A DNA stretch of 9,203 nucleotides from NCBI GenBank assembly GCA_031274985.1, contig JAISPK010000123.1, positions 1 to 9,203 on the forward strand, read 5' to 3'. Below, one piece after another: positions 1 to 6,305 of this stretch; positions within the stretch are counted from its first letter, which is position 1; each line of letters opens with the position of its first letter. Source of the DNA: Coriobacteriales bacterium. GTDB taxonomy: Bacteria; Actinomycetota; Coriobacteriia; Coriobacteriales; UBA8131. Below the pieces are notes generated by a model, which saw only the letters and a program-made list of their open reading frames with translations, did no database searches and had not been told where the DNA came from. Made by a program: the position numbers and the translations under genes.

Positions 1-109
1 CTGTTTTGCCGGCACCGGTCTCACCGGTGAGAACGATGAGCCCGCGCCCGAGCTCCAGCTCGGCGGCAGCTATGAGAGCCAGATTGCGTACTCTCAGTTC
101 AGCGAGCAT
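1..109 (-). CDS. recN: DNA repair protein RecN, N-terminal fragment (cut by window edge)
   Basis: Only the first 36 codons are present; the gene runs off the left edge. The protein starts MLAELRVRNLALIAAAELEL and reaches a Walker A P-loop, GETGAGKT, at about residues 29-36. This matches the start of RecN, the SMC-like ATPase that acts in double-strand break repair. The ATG at 107-109 lies inside the end of nadK: the two overlap by 11 bp, and recN is read in another frame. A G-run with GGAG lies immediately upstream (about 110-116), unusually close to the ATG, so coupling to nadK translation is likely. RecN next to nadK and tlyA is a common arrangement, which supports the call despite the short fragment. 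Confidence 0.9.
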   Translation of the reverse strand, partial: MLAELRVRNLALIAAAELELGRGLIVLTGETGAGKT

Positions 110-968
110 GGCTCCCCCCGGCCAGAGAACGTGCGATGCGCGTATAGAAGTCCGGTGTGTCGTACCGCAGAAAGACCATGTCACGCTCGGCTTTGGTGAT
201 TGCCACCGAGCTGATGAACGTGTCGCTCTCATCGGAATTCAAGGGCTGCCCGTCTATAAAAAGCAGCGGATGCTGGTCGGTATGCTCTTGCACCGAAAGA
301 CGGATGATATCACTGGGGGCAGACACCAGGGCCGCAGCACTAAAGCCAAGCCCGGAAACCGGAACAATGCAGAGTCCCTGATTGTCCGGGGTTAGCAGAG
401 GGCCGCCTGCAGAATGTGCGTACGCCGTGGAACCGGTTGCCGTGGCAACGATGACCCCGTCGCCGCGCGGCGAGGGAAGGGGGTAGCCATTAACGGAGAT
501 ATCCACCACAATGACTTTGCCCAGGAGGCTTCTGCCCAAAAGAACCTCATTGAGGGCTGTGTGGGTTGCGGTGCTTCCGTCGCTGAAGAGTGCTTCTGCC
601 TTGAGCACCACCCGACAATCCTCGTGCAACTCGCCGGCCAGGAATGCCTCAAGGGCGGGAAACAGCGCCTTTGCCGAGGCGCCGGACAAAAAGCCCAGGT
701 TGCCAAAATTAATACCCAGCAGAGGAACCTGGGCGGCATAGGCAAGTCGTGTTGCCCTCAGGATGGTTCCGTCTCCACCCAGCGCACATACCAGCGAGAT
801 GTCTCTGGTTTGCTCCGTGAGCTTGGTGAACTCACAAGAATCGATGAGCAGATGGTCGGTGTTTACCGCCACGGATTCAACACCCTGTGCAGCCAACCAT
901 TGCTCTGCGAGAGCTCGCTGCTCATTTGCAGTGGCCAGATGAGGATGAACGCAAAAGGCTATTTGCAT
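99..968 (-). CDS. nadK: NAD kinase (ATP/polyphosphate-NAD kinase)
   Basis: The gene encodes 289 residues, a normal length for bacterial NAD kinase, the cytosolic enzyme that phosphorylates NAD to NADP. Visible signatures are GGDGT at 64-68 with the catalytic Asp66, the Asn-Glu pair at 140-141 in LNEVLLG, the glycine-rich nucleotide segment GDGVIVATATGSTAY at 169-183, and FIDGQ at 237-241. The start ATG (966-968) has a strong Shine-Dalgarno, AAGGAG at 974-979, five bases away. It overlaps the tlyA stop by 10 bp and the recN start by 11 bp. One oddity: the segment after GGP (about 188-215) reads VPVSGLGFSAAALV, where many homologues have a Pro-His...Ser-Ala-Arg-Pro motif, so the conserved His and Arg there are missing. 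Identity is secure from the other motifs. Confidence 0.96.
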   Translation of the reverse strand: MQIAFCVHPHLATANEQRALAEQWLAAQGVESVAVNTDHLLIDSCEFTKLTEQTRDISLVCALGGDGTILRATRLAYAAQVPLLGINFGNLGFLSGASAKALFPALEAFLAGELHEDCRVVLKAEALFSDGSTATHTALNEVLLGRSLLGKVIVVDISVNGYPLPSPRGDGVIVATATGSTAYAHSAGGPLLTPDNQGLCIVPVSGLGFSAAALVSAPSDIIRLSVQEHTDQHPLLFIDGQPLNSDESDTFISSVAITKAERDMVFLRYDTPDFYTRIARSLAGGSHAR

Positions 969-1756
969 AGTAGCTCCTTGTGTGCTCGAGTCACAACTTC
1001 TTCTACATCAATGGTAGCAGTTGGGCCGCACTTTGCAGCCCAGATCCAGAACTCCACATTGCCTTTTGGGCCGAGAAGATGCGAAAAGCTCATCTGCCGG
1101 AGAACCAGACCCTGCTTTTGGTACGCTTCGCCCACTCTTTGCAACGCTTGTATGTGTAGATCCGAACGGTTGACCACGCCCTTGCTCACCAGATCCTTCG
1201 GCAGCTCAAACTGCGGCTTGACCAGCGTGAGGCAGTTTCCCTCCTCGTGCACAAACGCGGCCAGCGGCCCTGCCAGTTTGGCCAGAGAAGTGAAGCTCAG
1301 GTCAGCAACCAACAGATCAAAGGATCCTCCGAGGCTTTCCGGGCTGACCCGGGCGATATTGGTGCGCTCAAAGAGCGCTACCCGGCTGTCCTGGCGCAGT
1401 TGCCAATCAAATTGCCCGTATCCCACATCCACGGCCACTACCTGAGTCGCGCCCCGCTTGAGCAGGCAATCGGTAAAACCGCCGCTCGAAGCACCGGCGT
1501 CCAGGCACCTCAGTCCGGCAGGATCAAAGGCAAAATCGTCAAGGGCTCCTTCGAGTTTCAAACCACCCCGTGAGACATATTTTTTACTCTCGCTCACCTC
1601 AAGGAGTGCGTCTGCTGCAACCAGCTCACCTGCCTGGGTCGCCAGGGCTCCGTTTACACTCACCCGGGCAGCCAAAATCAAACGCTCAGCCTCGTTGGAA
1701 GTCTGGGCAAAACCCCTCGCCACCAGGAGATTCTTAAGTTGTTCTCGGTGTTTCAT
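959..1756 (-). CDS. tlyA: TlyA-family rRNA (cytidine-2'-O)-methyltransferase / hemolysin A homologue
   Basis: With the ATG at 1754-1756 the product has 265 residues, typical of TlyA. An S4 RNA-binding domain spans about residues 1-58, followed by KKYVSRGGLKLE (58-69) and an FtsJ/RrmJ-like Rossmann methyltransferase domain. Its SAM-binding loop is CLDAGASSGGFTDCLLKRGA at 84-103. A K-D-K-E catalytic tetrad can be placed at K67, D152 (ADLSF), K180 (LVKPQFE) and E235 (VEFW). Family members 2'-O-methylate 16S and/or 23S rRNA; 'hemolysin' is a historical name. An in-frame TTG at 1781-1783 would add nine residues, but it lies deeper inside dxs and the family starts at the MKHREQLKNLL-type segment, so I prefer the ATG. 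No clear Shine-Dalgarno is visible; the start overlaps the dxs 3' end by 23 bp and is probably translationally coupled. Confidence 0.93.
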   Translation of the reverse strand: MKHREQLKNLLVARGFAQTSNEAERLILAARVSVNGALATQAGELVAADALLEVSESKKYVSRGGLKLEGALDDFAFDPAGLRCLDAGASSGGFTDCLLKRGATQVVAVDVGYGQFDWQLRQDSRVALFERTNIARVSPESLGGSFDLLVADLSFTSLAKLAGPLAAFVHEEGNCLTLVKPQFELPKDLVSKGVVNRSDLHIQALQRVGEAYQKQGLVLRQMSFSHLLGPKGNVEFWIWAAKCGPTATIDVEEVVTRAHKELLCK

Positions 1757-3734
1757 TGAGTCGGGCCAGGATCTGTTGGGCAATATCCGGGGCCGTCAGT
1801 CCCAACTCCTGCAAGAGAGCCGAGGGGGCACCGTGTTCGATAAACGCGTCAGGCAGTCCAAAGGTCTGAACCAGCGGAGTGAGTTGTAAGTTCACCAGTT
1901 CCTCAAGAACAGCTGAACCAAAACCTCCCATGGCACTTCCGTTTTCCAGGGTGACGATATGCCCGGTTGCTGCAGCCCTTTGCACCATCTCGCAATCAAG
2001 CGGTTTGACCCAGAGCATGTCGGCAACGCTCGCCTGGACGCCCTGCGCAGAAAGGATGTTTGCGCACTCAAGGGCTACCGGCACCATGTTGCCCACTGCC
2101 AGCAAGGCAAGATCATTGCCGCTGCGTAGCATCCGCGCTTTTCCAACGGGGAGTGTATCGGTAGCGGCAGCATCAGCGGCAGCGACAGCATCAGCGGCAT
2201 CAGCAGCTCCGGCATCGCTGCCGGCATCTGCTGCAAGATCCTCTTGCCCGGTGTCTCTCGCCGCGTAGTACTCAGCCAGGGCAGCTTCAGAAGGAGCCTC
2301 GCCACGGGGATATCGAATAGCTGTTGGGCCATCATCAATGCTCAGCGCAGTATGGAGTGCGCGCTTAAGATCAGCGGCGGTATACGGCGCAATGATGCGC
2401 AAGTTGGGAATACAGCGCAGGTAGGCAAGATCGAGCACGCCCTGATGGGTGGAACCGTCCTCCCCTACCAGTCCGGCGCGGTCCACGCAGAAGACCACCG
2501 GCAATTTTTGCAACGCCACATCAATGACCACCTGATCATAGGCGCGCTGCAAAAAGGTGGAATAGATGGCCGCTATGGGCCGCTTGCCGCCAAGGGCCAG
2601 TCCGGCTGCCAGGGCAACCGCGTGTTCTTCGGCAATACCCACATCGATAAAGCGCCCGGGAAAGCTCTCTTTAAACGCCACCAGCCCGGTGCCGGAAGTC
2701 ATGCCGGCCGTAATGGCTACCACGTCTTCGTTTTGCGCGGCTTCTTGCAAAAGAGCCGTTCCGAAGACCTCGGTATAGGAGGGAGCTGCGGCGGCGTTTT
2801 TGATCACCATACCCGTGCGAGGGTCAAAAGAGCCCACACCGTGGAACAGCTCGGGCATTGCTTCGGCCGGGGTGAACCCACGACCTTTCTTGGTGACCGC
2901 ATGAATCAAAACCGGGCCATCAATGACTCTGGCTGCCTCCAGAGCTTCCTCGAGTCTGCCGAGGTTGTGCCCATCTATCGGGCCGATATATTTGATGCCC
3001 ATGTCCTCAAAGAACATCCCCGGCACCACCAGTTTCTTGACAGAACTCTTGGCAGCCTCGCCGGCATTAACGAGCGCGCGCCCGACCCTTCCGGTGCGCT
3101 CAAGGCCGCCTTCTACGGTGTCGCGGGTTAAAATGTACGGCTTGCTCATGCGGACTTTTCCGAGGTAGAGCGAGAGTGCGCCGACGTTTTTTGAGATGCT
3201 CATCTCGTTGTCATTGAGCACCATGATGATCTTCTTACGGTCCTGACCGATCTGGTTTAAAGCTTCAAAGGCAAGACCTCCCGAAAGCGAGGCATCTCCG
3301 ATGAGGGCCACGATGTGTTCATGCCTGCCGCTTAAGTCGCGGGCCGTTGCCAGACCACAGGCAATAGAAAGCGAGTCGGAGGCATGGCCGGCATCGTGGG
3401 CGTCAAAGAGAGACTCATCGCGCTTGGGAAAACCGCTCACTCCCCCTTTTTGCCGCAGGGTATCAAAGTTGCTATTGCGGCCGGTAATGATCTTATGGGC
3501 ATACGATTGATGCCCCACATCAAATACCAGACGGTCTGAAGAAAAGTCAAAGACTCGGTGCAGGGCAATGATTATCTCAACGGCTCCCAATGACGAGGCA
3601 AGATGCCCGCCCGTTTTTGCGGTGACCGCAATCATCCGCTCACGGATCTGCGTTGCCAATGCGGCAAGCTCGCTGGGAGAAAGCGCCCGGAGGTCATCCG
3701 GTCTTTCAATGTCGTGTAAAAGGTCCGTTGTCAT
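1734..3734 (-). CDS. dxs: 1-deoxy-D-xylulose-5-phosphate synthase
   Basis: This 666-residue protein is a full-length DXS, the thiamine-diphosphate enzyme that joins pyruvate and glyceraldehyde-3-phosphate. It opens the MEP isoprenoid pathway and also feeds thiamine and pyridoxal synthesis. Visible features are GGHLASSLG (42-50) with the conserved His44, the TPP/Mg motif GDASLSGG...N (146-160) followed by LNDNEMSIS (173-181), the catalytic Glu369 in GIAEEHAV, and the substrate-binding segments FLQRAYDQV (394-402) and RYPRG (474-478). The C-terminal domain runs from about 530 to 666. The protein is longer than the usual roughly 620-640 residues because of an Ala/Asp-rich stretch at about 500-527, between the pyrimidine-binding and C-terminal domains. 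The start is ATG with only a weak ribosome site, 23 bp after xseB, so coupling is likely. Confidence 0.97.
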   Translation of the reverse strand: MTTDLLHDIERPDDLRALSPSELAALATQIRERMIAVTAKTGGHLASSLGAVEIIIALHRVFDFSSDRLVFDVGHQSYAHKIITGRNSNFDTLRQKGGVSGFPKRDESLFDAHDAGHASDSLSIACGLATARDLSGRHEHIVALIGDASLSGGLAFEALNQIGQDRKKIIMVLNDNEMSISKNVGALSLYLGKVRMSKPYILTRDTVEGGLERTGRVGRALVNAGEAAKSSVKKLVVPGMFFEDMGIKYIGPIDGHNLGRLEEALEAARVIDGPVLIHAVTKKGRGFTPAEAMPELFHGVGSFDPRTGMVIKNAAAAPSYTEVFGTALLQEAAQNEDVVAITAGMTSGTGLVAFKESFPGRFIDVGIAEEHAVALAAGLALGGKRPIAAIYSTFLQRAYDQVVIDVALQKLPVVFCVDRAGLVGEDGSTHQGVLDLAYLRCIPNLRIIAPYTAADLKRALHTALSIDDGPTAIRYPRGEAPSEAALAEYYAARDTGQEDLAADAGSDAGAADAADAVAAADAAATDTLPVGKARMLRSGNDLALLAVGNMVPVALECANILSAQGVQASVADMLWVKPLDCEMVQRAAATGHIVTLENGSAMGGFGSAVLEELVNLQLTPLVQTFGLPDAFIEHGAPSALLQELGLTAPDIAQQILARLNETPRTT
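2157..2234 (-). repeat. Ala/Asp-rich low-complexity insertion in dxs
   Basis: Codons 501-526 of dxs encode almost only Ala and Asp with a few Gly, Ser, Val and Thr. The DNA is an imperfect triplet/hexamer repeat. One 14-base unit (plus-strand CAGCATCAGCGGCA) occurs at 2168-2181 and again at 2186-2199, an 18-base period of six codons. All changes keep the frame. The stretch replaces the short loop that normally joins RYPRG to the LP-GKA segment of DXS. It is probably a surface linker expanded by replication slippage. Confidence 0.8.
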
Positions 3735-3757
3735 GCTTACTACTCGCCGTTGCTTTC

Positions 3758-4090
3758 TTATTGGTCGTCTTCGTCTTCTTCGCTGTCGTCGTCGTCGTCA
3801 TCTTCTGTGGCATCGTCGTCATCGTCGTCATCAACATCGTCTTCGGCTCTGCTTATCGGAGCAACGGTAGTAGCTCCGCTAAAGGCCACTTCGGGATGCT
3901 CGGCAATCGATTCCAATTCTTCTGCGGTAAAGTCAGTTTCTTCCAACCGCTCAACGCAGCGGGCACCAATAGAAAGCGCCTCATCGTAAAGATCGAGGCT
4001 CTTTTCAAGCGGCAGCTCCTTAGCGCGTATCTGAAGAACTATCTCTTCCAGCCGTTCCTTATGCTGGGAGTATGCATGATTCTTTGCCAT
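3758..4090 (-). CDS. xseB: Exodeoxyribonuclease VII small subunit with hyperacidic C-terminal tail
   Basis: The product has 110 residues from the ATG at 4088-4090, preceded by AGAAGG at 4096-4101, five bases away. Residues 10-55 carry the family pattern HKERLEEIVLQI...LPLEKSLDLYDEALSIGARCVERLEE, two predicted helices that bind the XseA large subunit to form exonuclease VII, a single-strand-specific nuclease used in repair. Family members are usually about 60-85 residues. Here a tail follows in which 23 of residues 83-109 are Asp or Glu, including runs of seven and six Asp. The frame is open 34 codons further upstream, but that part lies inside nusB and does not resemble XseB. The gene overlaps the nusB end by 32 bp. 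The partner gene xseA, usually just upstream, is not in this window. Confidence 0.88.
   Translation of the reverse strand: MAKNHAYSQHKERLEEIVLQIRAKELPLEKSLDLYDEALSIGARCVERLEETDFTAEELESIAEHPEVAFSGATTVAPISRAEDDVDDDDDDDATEDDDDDDSEEDEDDQ
3764..3844 (-). repeat. GAT/GAC triplet tract encoding poly-Asp/Glu tail of XseB
   Basis: Codons 83-109 of xseB are a run of GAT, GAC, GAA and GAG triplets, visible on the plus strand as GTC/ATC/TTC repeats. They encode Asp runs of seven and six with only Val, Ala-Thr and Ser interruptions. Such a tract can change length in whole codons by slippage. It ends one Gln codon before the xseB stop and 30 bp before the dxs start, so tract length could also affect coupling to dxs. 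Confidence 0.85.
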
Positions 4091-4532
4091 CTTCGCCTTC
4101 TTCCCTTCGAGCGATATTACCCAAAACGCCATTAACAAAACTGCCGGATCCGTCTTCCCCGCCAAACTCATGGGCCAGTTCAATGGCCTCATTGATGGTA
4201 ACGCTCACCGGAACCGTGTCAACGTAGCGCATCTCATATACTGCTAATCGCAGAATACAATAGTCTACCAGTGGCATTCTGCTCAAAGACCAATTATCTG
4301 AGGAATCCTCAAGATATTTGTCGATTTCTTCTAGTCGCTCGCCCAACCCCTTGATAAGCATACGAGAATACTCGGGCAACACGCCAATCTCTTCGATGAA
4401 CGATGCGCTCTCGAGCACCTCGCTCGGAGTCTGTCCGAGAATCTGCGCCTGATAGAGCAATTGCACGGCCTTGCGGCGAGCAACGGTTCTGTCATAGTGA
4501 ACGCCCTTGCTCTTTGCGGTACTTTTACTCAT
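4059..4532 (-). CDS. nusB: Transcription antitermination factor NusB
   Basis: The product has 157 residues, slightly long for NusB (about 130-160). The all-helical fold is recognisable from an Arg-rich N-terminal helix, TVARRKAVQLLYQAQI (16-31), the central helix NWSLSRMPLVDYCILRLAVYEM (80-101), and the C-terminal signature TINEAIELAHEFGGEDGSGSFVNGVLGNIARR (about 112-143). NusB pairs with NusE (S10) on the boxA RNA of rRNA leaders to prevent premature termination. The ATG at 4530-4532 lies 16 bp after the asp23 stop. The only purine-rich element, AGGA, is about 15 bases off and overlaps that stop, so initiation may depend on coupling. Its position between an Asp23 gene and xseB is a conserved arrangement. 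Confidence 0.95.
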   Translation of the reverse strand: MSKSTAKSKGVHYDRTVARRKAVQLLYQAQILGQTPSEVLESASFIEEIGVLPEYSRMLIKGLGERLEEIDKYLEDSSDNWSLSRMPLVDYCILRLAVYEMRYVDTVPVSVTINEAIELAHEFGGEDGSGSFVNGVLGNIARREEGEDGKESCILPA

Positions 4533-4548
4533 AAAACTACGTACTGTC

Positions 4549-4902
4549 CTAAACTTTAAAGATGATGCCGTCTATGGTGATGTTAACCCGGTCTATCTCA
4601 ATGCAGGCTTGCGTGAGCAGCGCATCAGCTACCGTAGCACGGATCTTTGCCGCCACCTCCTGGAGCTTGTAACCATAGTAGAGCTTGAGGTGCACATCTA
4701 CCGTGATCTTGCCCTCTTCTTCCAGTATCAAAACGCTGCTACTGCCCGTCTTTTTGTTAAGCGCGCCCAGTAATCCGCCGTTTACCATAGTGGTTTTGGA
4801 GCCAATCTGCGCCACGCCCTCTACCTGGGCAATAGCCAGGGCAACGATGCTTTCCGCCACCCCCGGAGCGATGATTACATCCTGTTTGTCTGTCTCATTC
4901 AT
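4549..4902 (-). CDS. Asp23/Gls24 family (DUF322) envelope stress-like protein
   Basis: The product is a 117-residue soluble protein with no signal peptide or membrane segment. It shows the Asp23/Gls24 pattern: IAPGVAESIVALAIAQVEGVAQIG (11-34), a short variable loop, then GKITVDVHLKLYYGYKLQEVAAKIRATVADAL (about 64-95) and a final VNITIDGIIF strand. Family members are small proteins linked to alkaline or envelope stress and cell-wall homeostasis; some are tethered to the membrane by partner proteins. The exact role of the copy lying between accC and nusB is not established. Its ATG overlaps the accC stop in an ATGA arrangement (4899-4902), and GGAGAG (4909-4914) lies six bases upstream inside accC, indicating coupled translation. 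It ends with TAG. Confidence 0.9.
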   Translation of the reverse strand: MNETDKQDVIIAPGVAESIVALAIAQVEGVAQIGSKTTMVNGGLLGALNKKTGSSSVLILEEEGKITVDVHLKLYYGYKLQEVAAKIRATVADALLTQACIEIDRVNITIDGIIFKV

Positions 4903-6239
4903 AAGTATCTCTCCAGAAAGTCTGTGCGGGCCTCACCCTTGATAAAGGTCTCGCTTTCGAGCACCTTGAGGTGAAATCCCACGGTGGTCTTGATGCCCTC
5001 GATACGCACCTCGCTAAGAGCGCGACGGGCGCGATCGAGCGCTTCACTTCTTGTATTGCCCCACACGATGAGCTTGGCAACCAGCGAATCGTAATTGGGC
5101 GGCACGGTGTAGCCGGCATAGAGATGAGAATCTATGCGCACGCCGGGGCCGCCGGGCCATTCCAGGGCCGTGACCATTCCCGGTGACGGCATGAAGTTGC
5201 GCTCGTGGTCCTCGGCGTTGATACGAAATTCTATCGCGTGGCCGACGGGGGTAAAAGGAAAACGATCCAAAAAACTGATAGGTTCACCGGCAGCGATGCG
5301 CACCTGCTCTTTAATGAGATCGGTGAGCGTGATGAACTCGGTAACCGGGTGCTCCACCTGTATACGGGTGTTCATCTCCATAAAATAGAATTCGTTATCC
5401 TCGTCCAGGAGAAACTCCACCGTTCCGGCATTGACATACTTGGCTGCCTTCATAGCCTGAATGGCTGCCTCTCCCATACGCTCACGGAGCTCGGGAGTCA
5501 GCGCAGGAGAAGGAGCCTCCTCAATGAGTTTTTGGTGGCGGCGCTGCACGGAACAGTCGCGCTCACAGAGATGGATATAGTTTCCATGCGAATCTGCCAG
5601 CACCTGGATTTCGATGTGGCGTGGTCTGAGCACCAGCTTTTCGAGGTACACCTCATCGTTACCAAAGGCAACGTTTGCTTCGGAACGGGCCGAGTTGAAG
5701 GCATTTTCAAGGTCGCCGGGATTCATGACCTCGCGCATACCGCGACCGCCGCCGCCGGCGCTTGCTTTAATAAGCACAGGATAACCAACGGTATTAGCAA
5801 AACCGACGACCTCGTCGAGCGTTCTCATGGCTCCCTCAGAGCCGGGCACCGTAGGTACACCGCATTGCTGCATCGTCTGGCGGGCCTTGCTCTTATTGCC
5901 CATCAATTCAATGGATTCGGGATCGGGGCCGATCCAGGCTAGCCCCTGCTCCTTAACGAGGCGGGCGAATTGCGCATTCTCGGCAAGAAAACCATAGCCG
6001 GGGTGAATGGCGTCCGCACCTTTTGAGAGGGCGGCGCTGATAAGTGTGGTTGTGTTCAAATAAGACTGGGAAGAAGGAGCCGGGCCTATCCTGACTGCCT
6101 CATCGGCCTCTCTGACTGCCAGAGTATTGGCATCGACCTCGGAATAGACCATGAGAGAAGATACGCCCAGTTCTTTGAGCGCGCGAACGATGCGAAGTGC
6201 AATCTCGCCTCGGTTAGCTATCAGTACTTTTTTGAACAA
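4899..6239 (-). CDS. accC: Biotin carboxylase subunit (acetyl-CoA / pyruvate carboxylase)
   Basis: This 446-residue protein is a complete ATP-grasp biotin carboxylase, which uses ATP and bicarbonate to carboxylate protein-bound biotin. Conserved residues can be placed close to E. coli numbering: K116, K158, the glycine loop AGGGGRGM (161-168), H208, K237 in HQKLIEE, E275, E288 and N290/R292 in MEMNTRIQVEHP, and R339 in EFRINAED. No biotinyl domain is attached; the carrier is supplied by the gene just upstream. The start is TTG (6237-6239), supported by a perfect AAGGAG at 6246-6251 six bases upstream and by the family-typical MFKKVLIANRGEIALR. The upstream gene is in the same frame, with a single TAG between them. 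The stop overlaps the Asp23-family start by 4 bp. Confidence 0.97.
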   Translation of the reverse strand: MFKKVLIANRGEIALRIVRALKELGVSSLMVYSEVDANTLAVREADEAVRIGPAPSSQSYLNTTTLISAALSKGADAIHPGYGFLAENAQFARLVKEQGLAWIGPDPESIELMGNKSKARQTMQQCGVPTVPGSEGAMRTLDEVVGFANTVGYPVLIKASAGGGGRGMREVMNPGDLENAFNSARSEANVAFGNDEVYLEKLVLRPRHIEIQVLADSHGNYIHLCERDCSVQRRHQKLIEEAPSPALTPELRERMGEAAIQAMKAAKYVNAGTVEFLLDEDNEFYFMEMNTRIQVEHPVTEFITLTDLIKEQVRIAAGEPISFLDRFPFTPVGHAIEFRINAEDHERNFMPSPGMVTALEWPGGPGVRIDSHLYAGYTVPPNYDSLVAKLIVWGNTRSEALDRARRALSEVRIEGIKTTVGFHLKVLESETFIKGEARTDFLERYL

Positions 6240-6245
6240 GCGGTT

Positions 6246-6251
6246 CTCCTT
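6246..6251 (-). promoter_or_regulatory. Shine-Dalgarno fixing the TTG start of accC
   Basis: The minus-strand sequence AAGAAGGAGAACCGCTTG places AAGGAG six bases before a TTG codon. No ATG or GTG gives the conserved FKKVLIANRGE start, so this site decides the start codon. Confidence 0.85.
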
Positions 6252-6260
6252 CTTGGGGCA

Positions 6261-6305
6261 ATCGGTAGTGTCCGGATTGGTTGTGTCCGGATCGGTAGTG
6301 CCGGG
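6261..6305 (-). repeat. 15-bp tandem repeat (3 copies) between the PycB-AccB fusion gene and accC
   Basis: Three adjacent 15-base units directly follow the TAG of the upstream gene. On the minus strand they read CCCGGCACTACCGAT, CCGGACACAACCAAT and CCGGACACTACCGAT; each neighbouring copy differs by about two to four bases. They fill most of the 66-bp gap. In the frame shared by the two flanking genes they encode PGTTD-PDTTN-PDTTD, with two synonymous differences and the conservative D/N and G/D changes. They could be a slippage product, a spacer, or a remnant or readthrough linker. Confidence 0.9.

Noticed and set aside
414..1445. Plus-strand open frame of 343 codons across nadK and tlyA
   Set aside because: It is the antisense shadow of two well-recognised genes. 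The translation has no family features, is Cys/Arg/Ser-rich, and crosses a gene boundary.
1757..1783. TTG start adding nine residues to TlyA
   Set aside because: No ribosome site, deeper overlap with dxs, and the ATG at 1754-1756 matches the family start.
2244..3131. Plus-strand open frame of 295 codons opposite dxs
   Set aside because: It lies wholly antisense to conserved DXS coding sequence and resembles no protein family.
3653..4135. Plus-strand frame with a long Val/Ile/Phe membrane-like stretch
   Set aside because: The hydrophobic run is simply the complement of the GAN triplets encoding the XseB acidic tail; no separate gene is supported.
4091..4192. Longer XseB start (34 extra codons)
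   Set aside because: The extension lies inside nusB, has no XseB similarity, and the ATG at 4088-4090 has a fitting AGAAGG.
5205..5942. Plus-strand open frame of 245 codons opposite accC
   Set aside because: Antisense shadow of accC with no recognisable motif.
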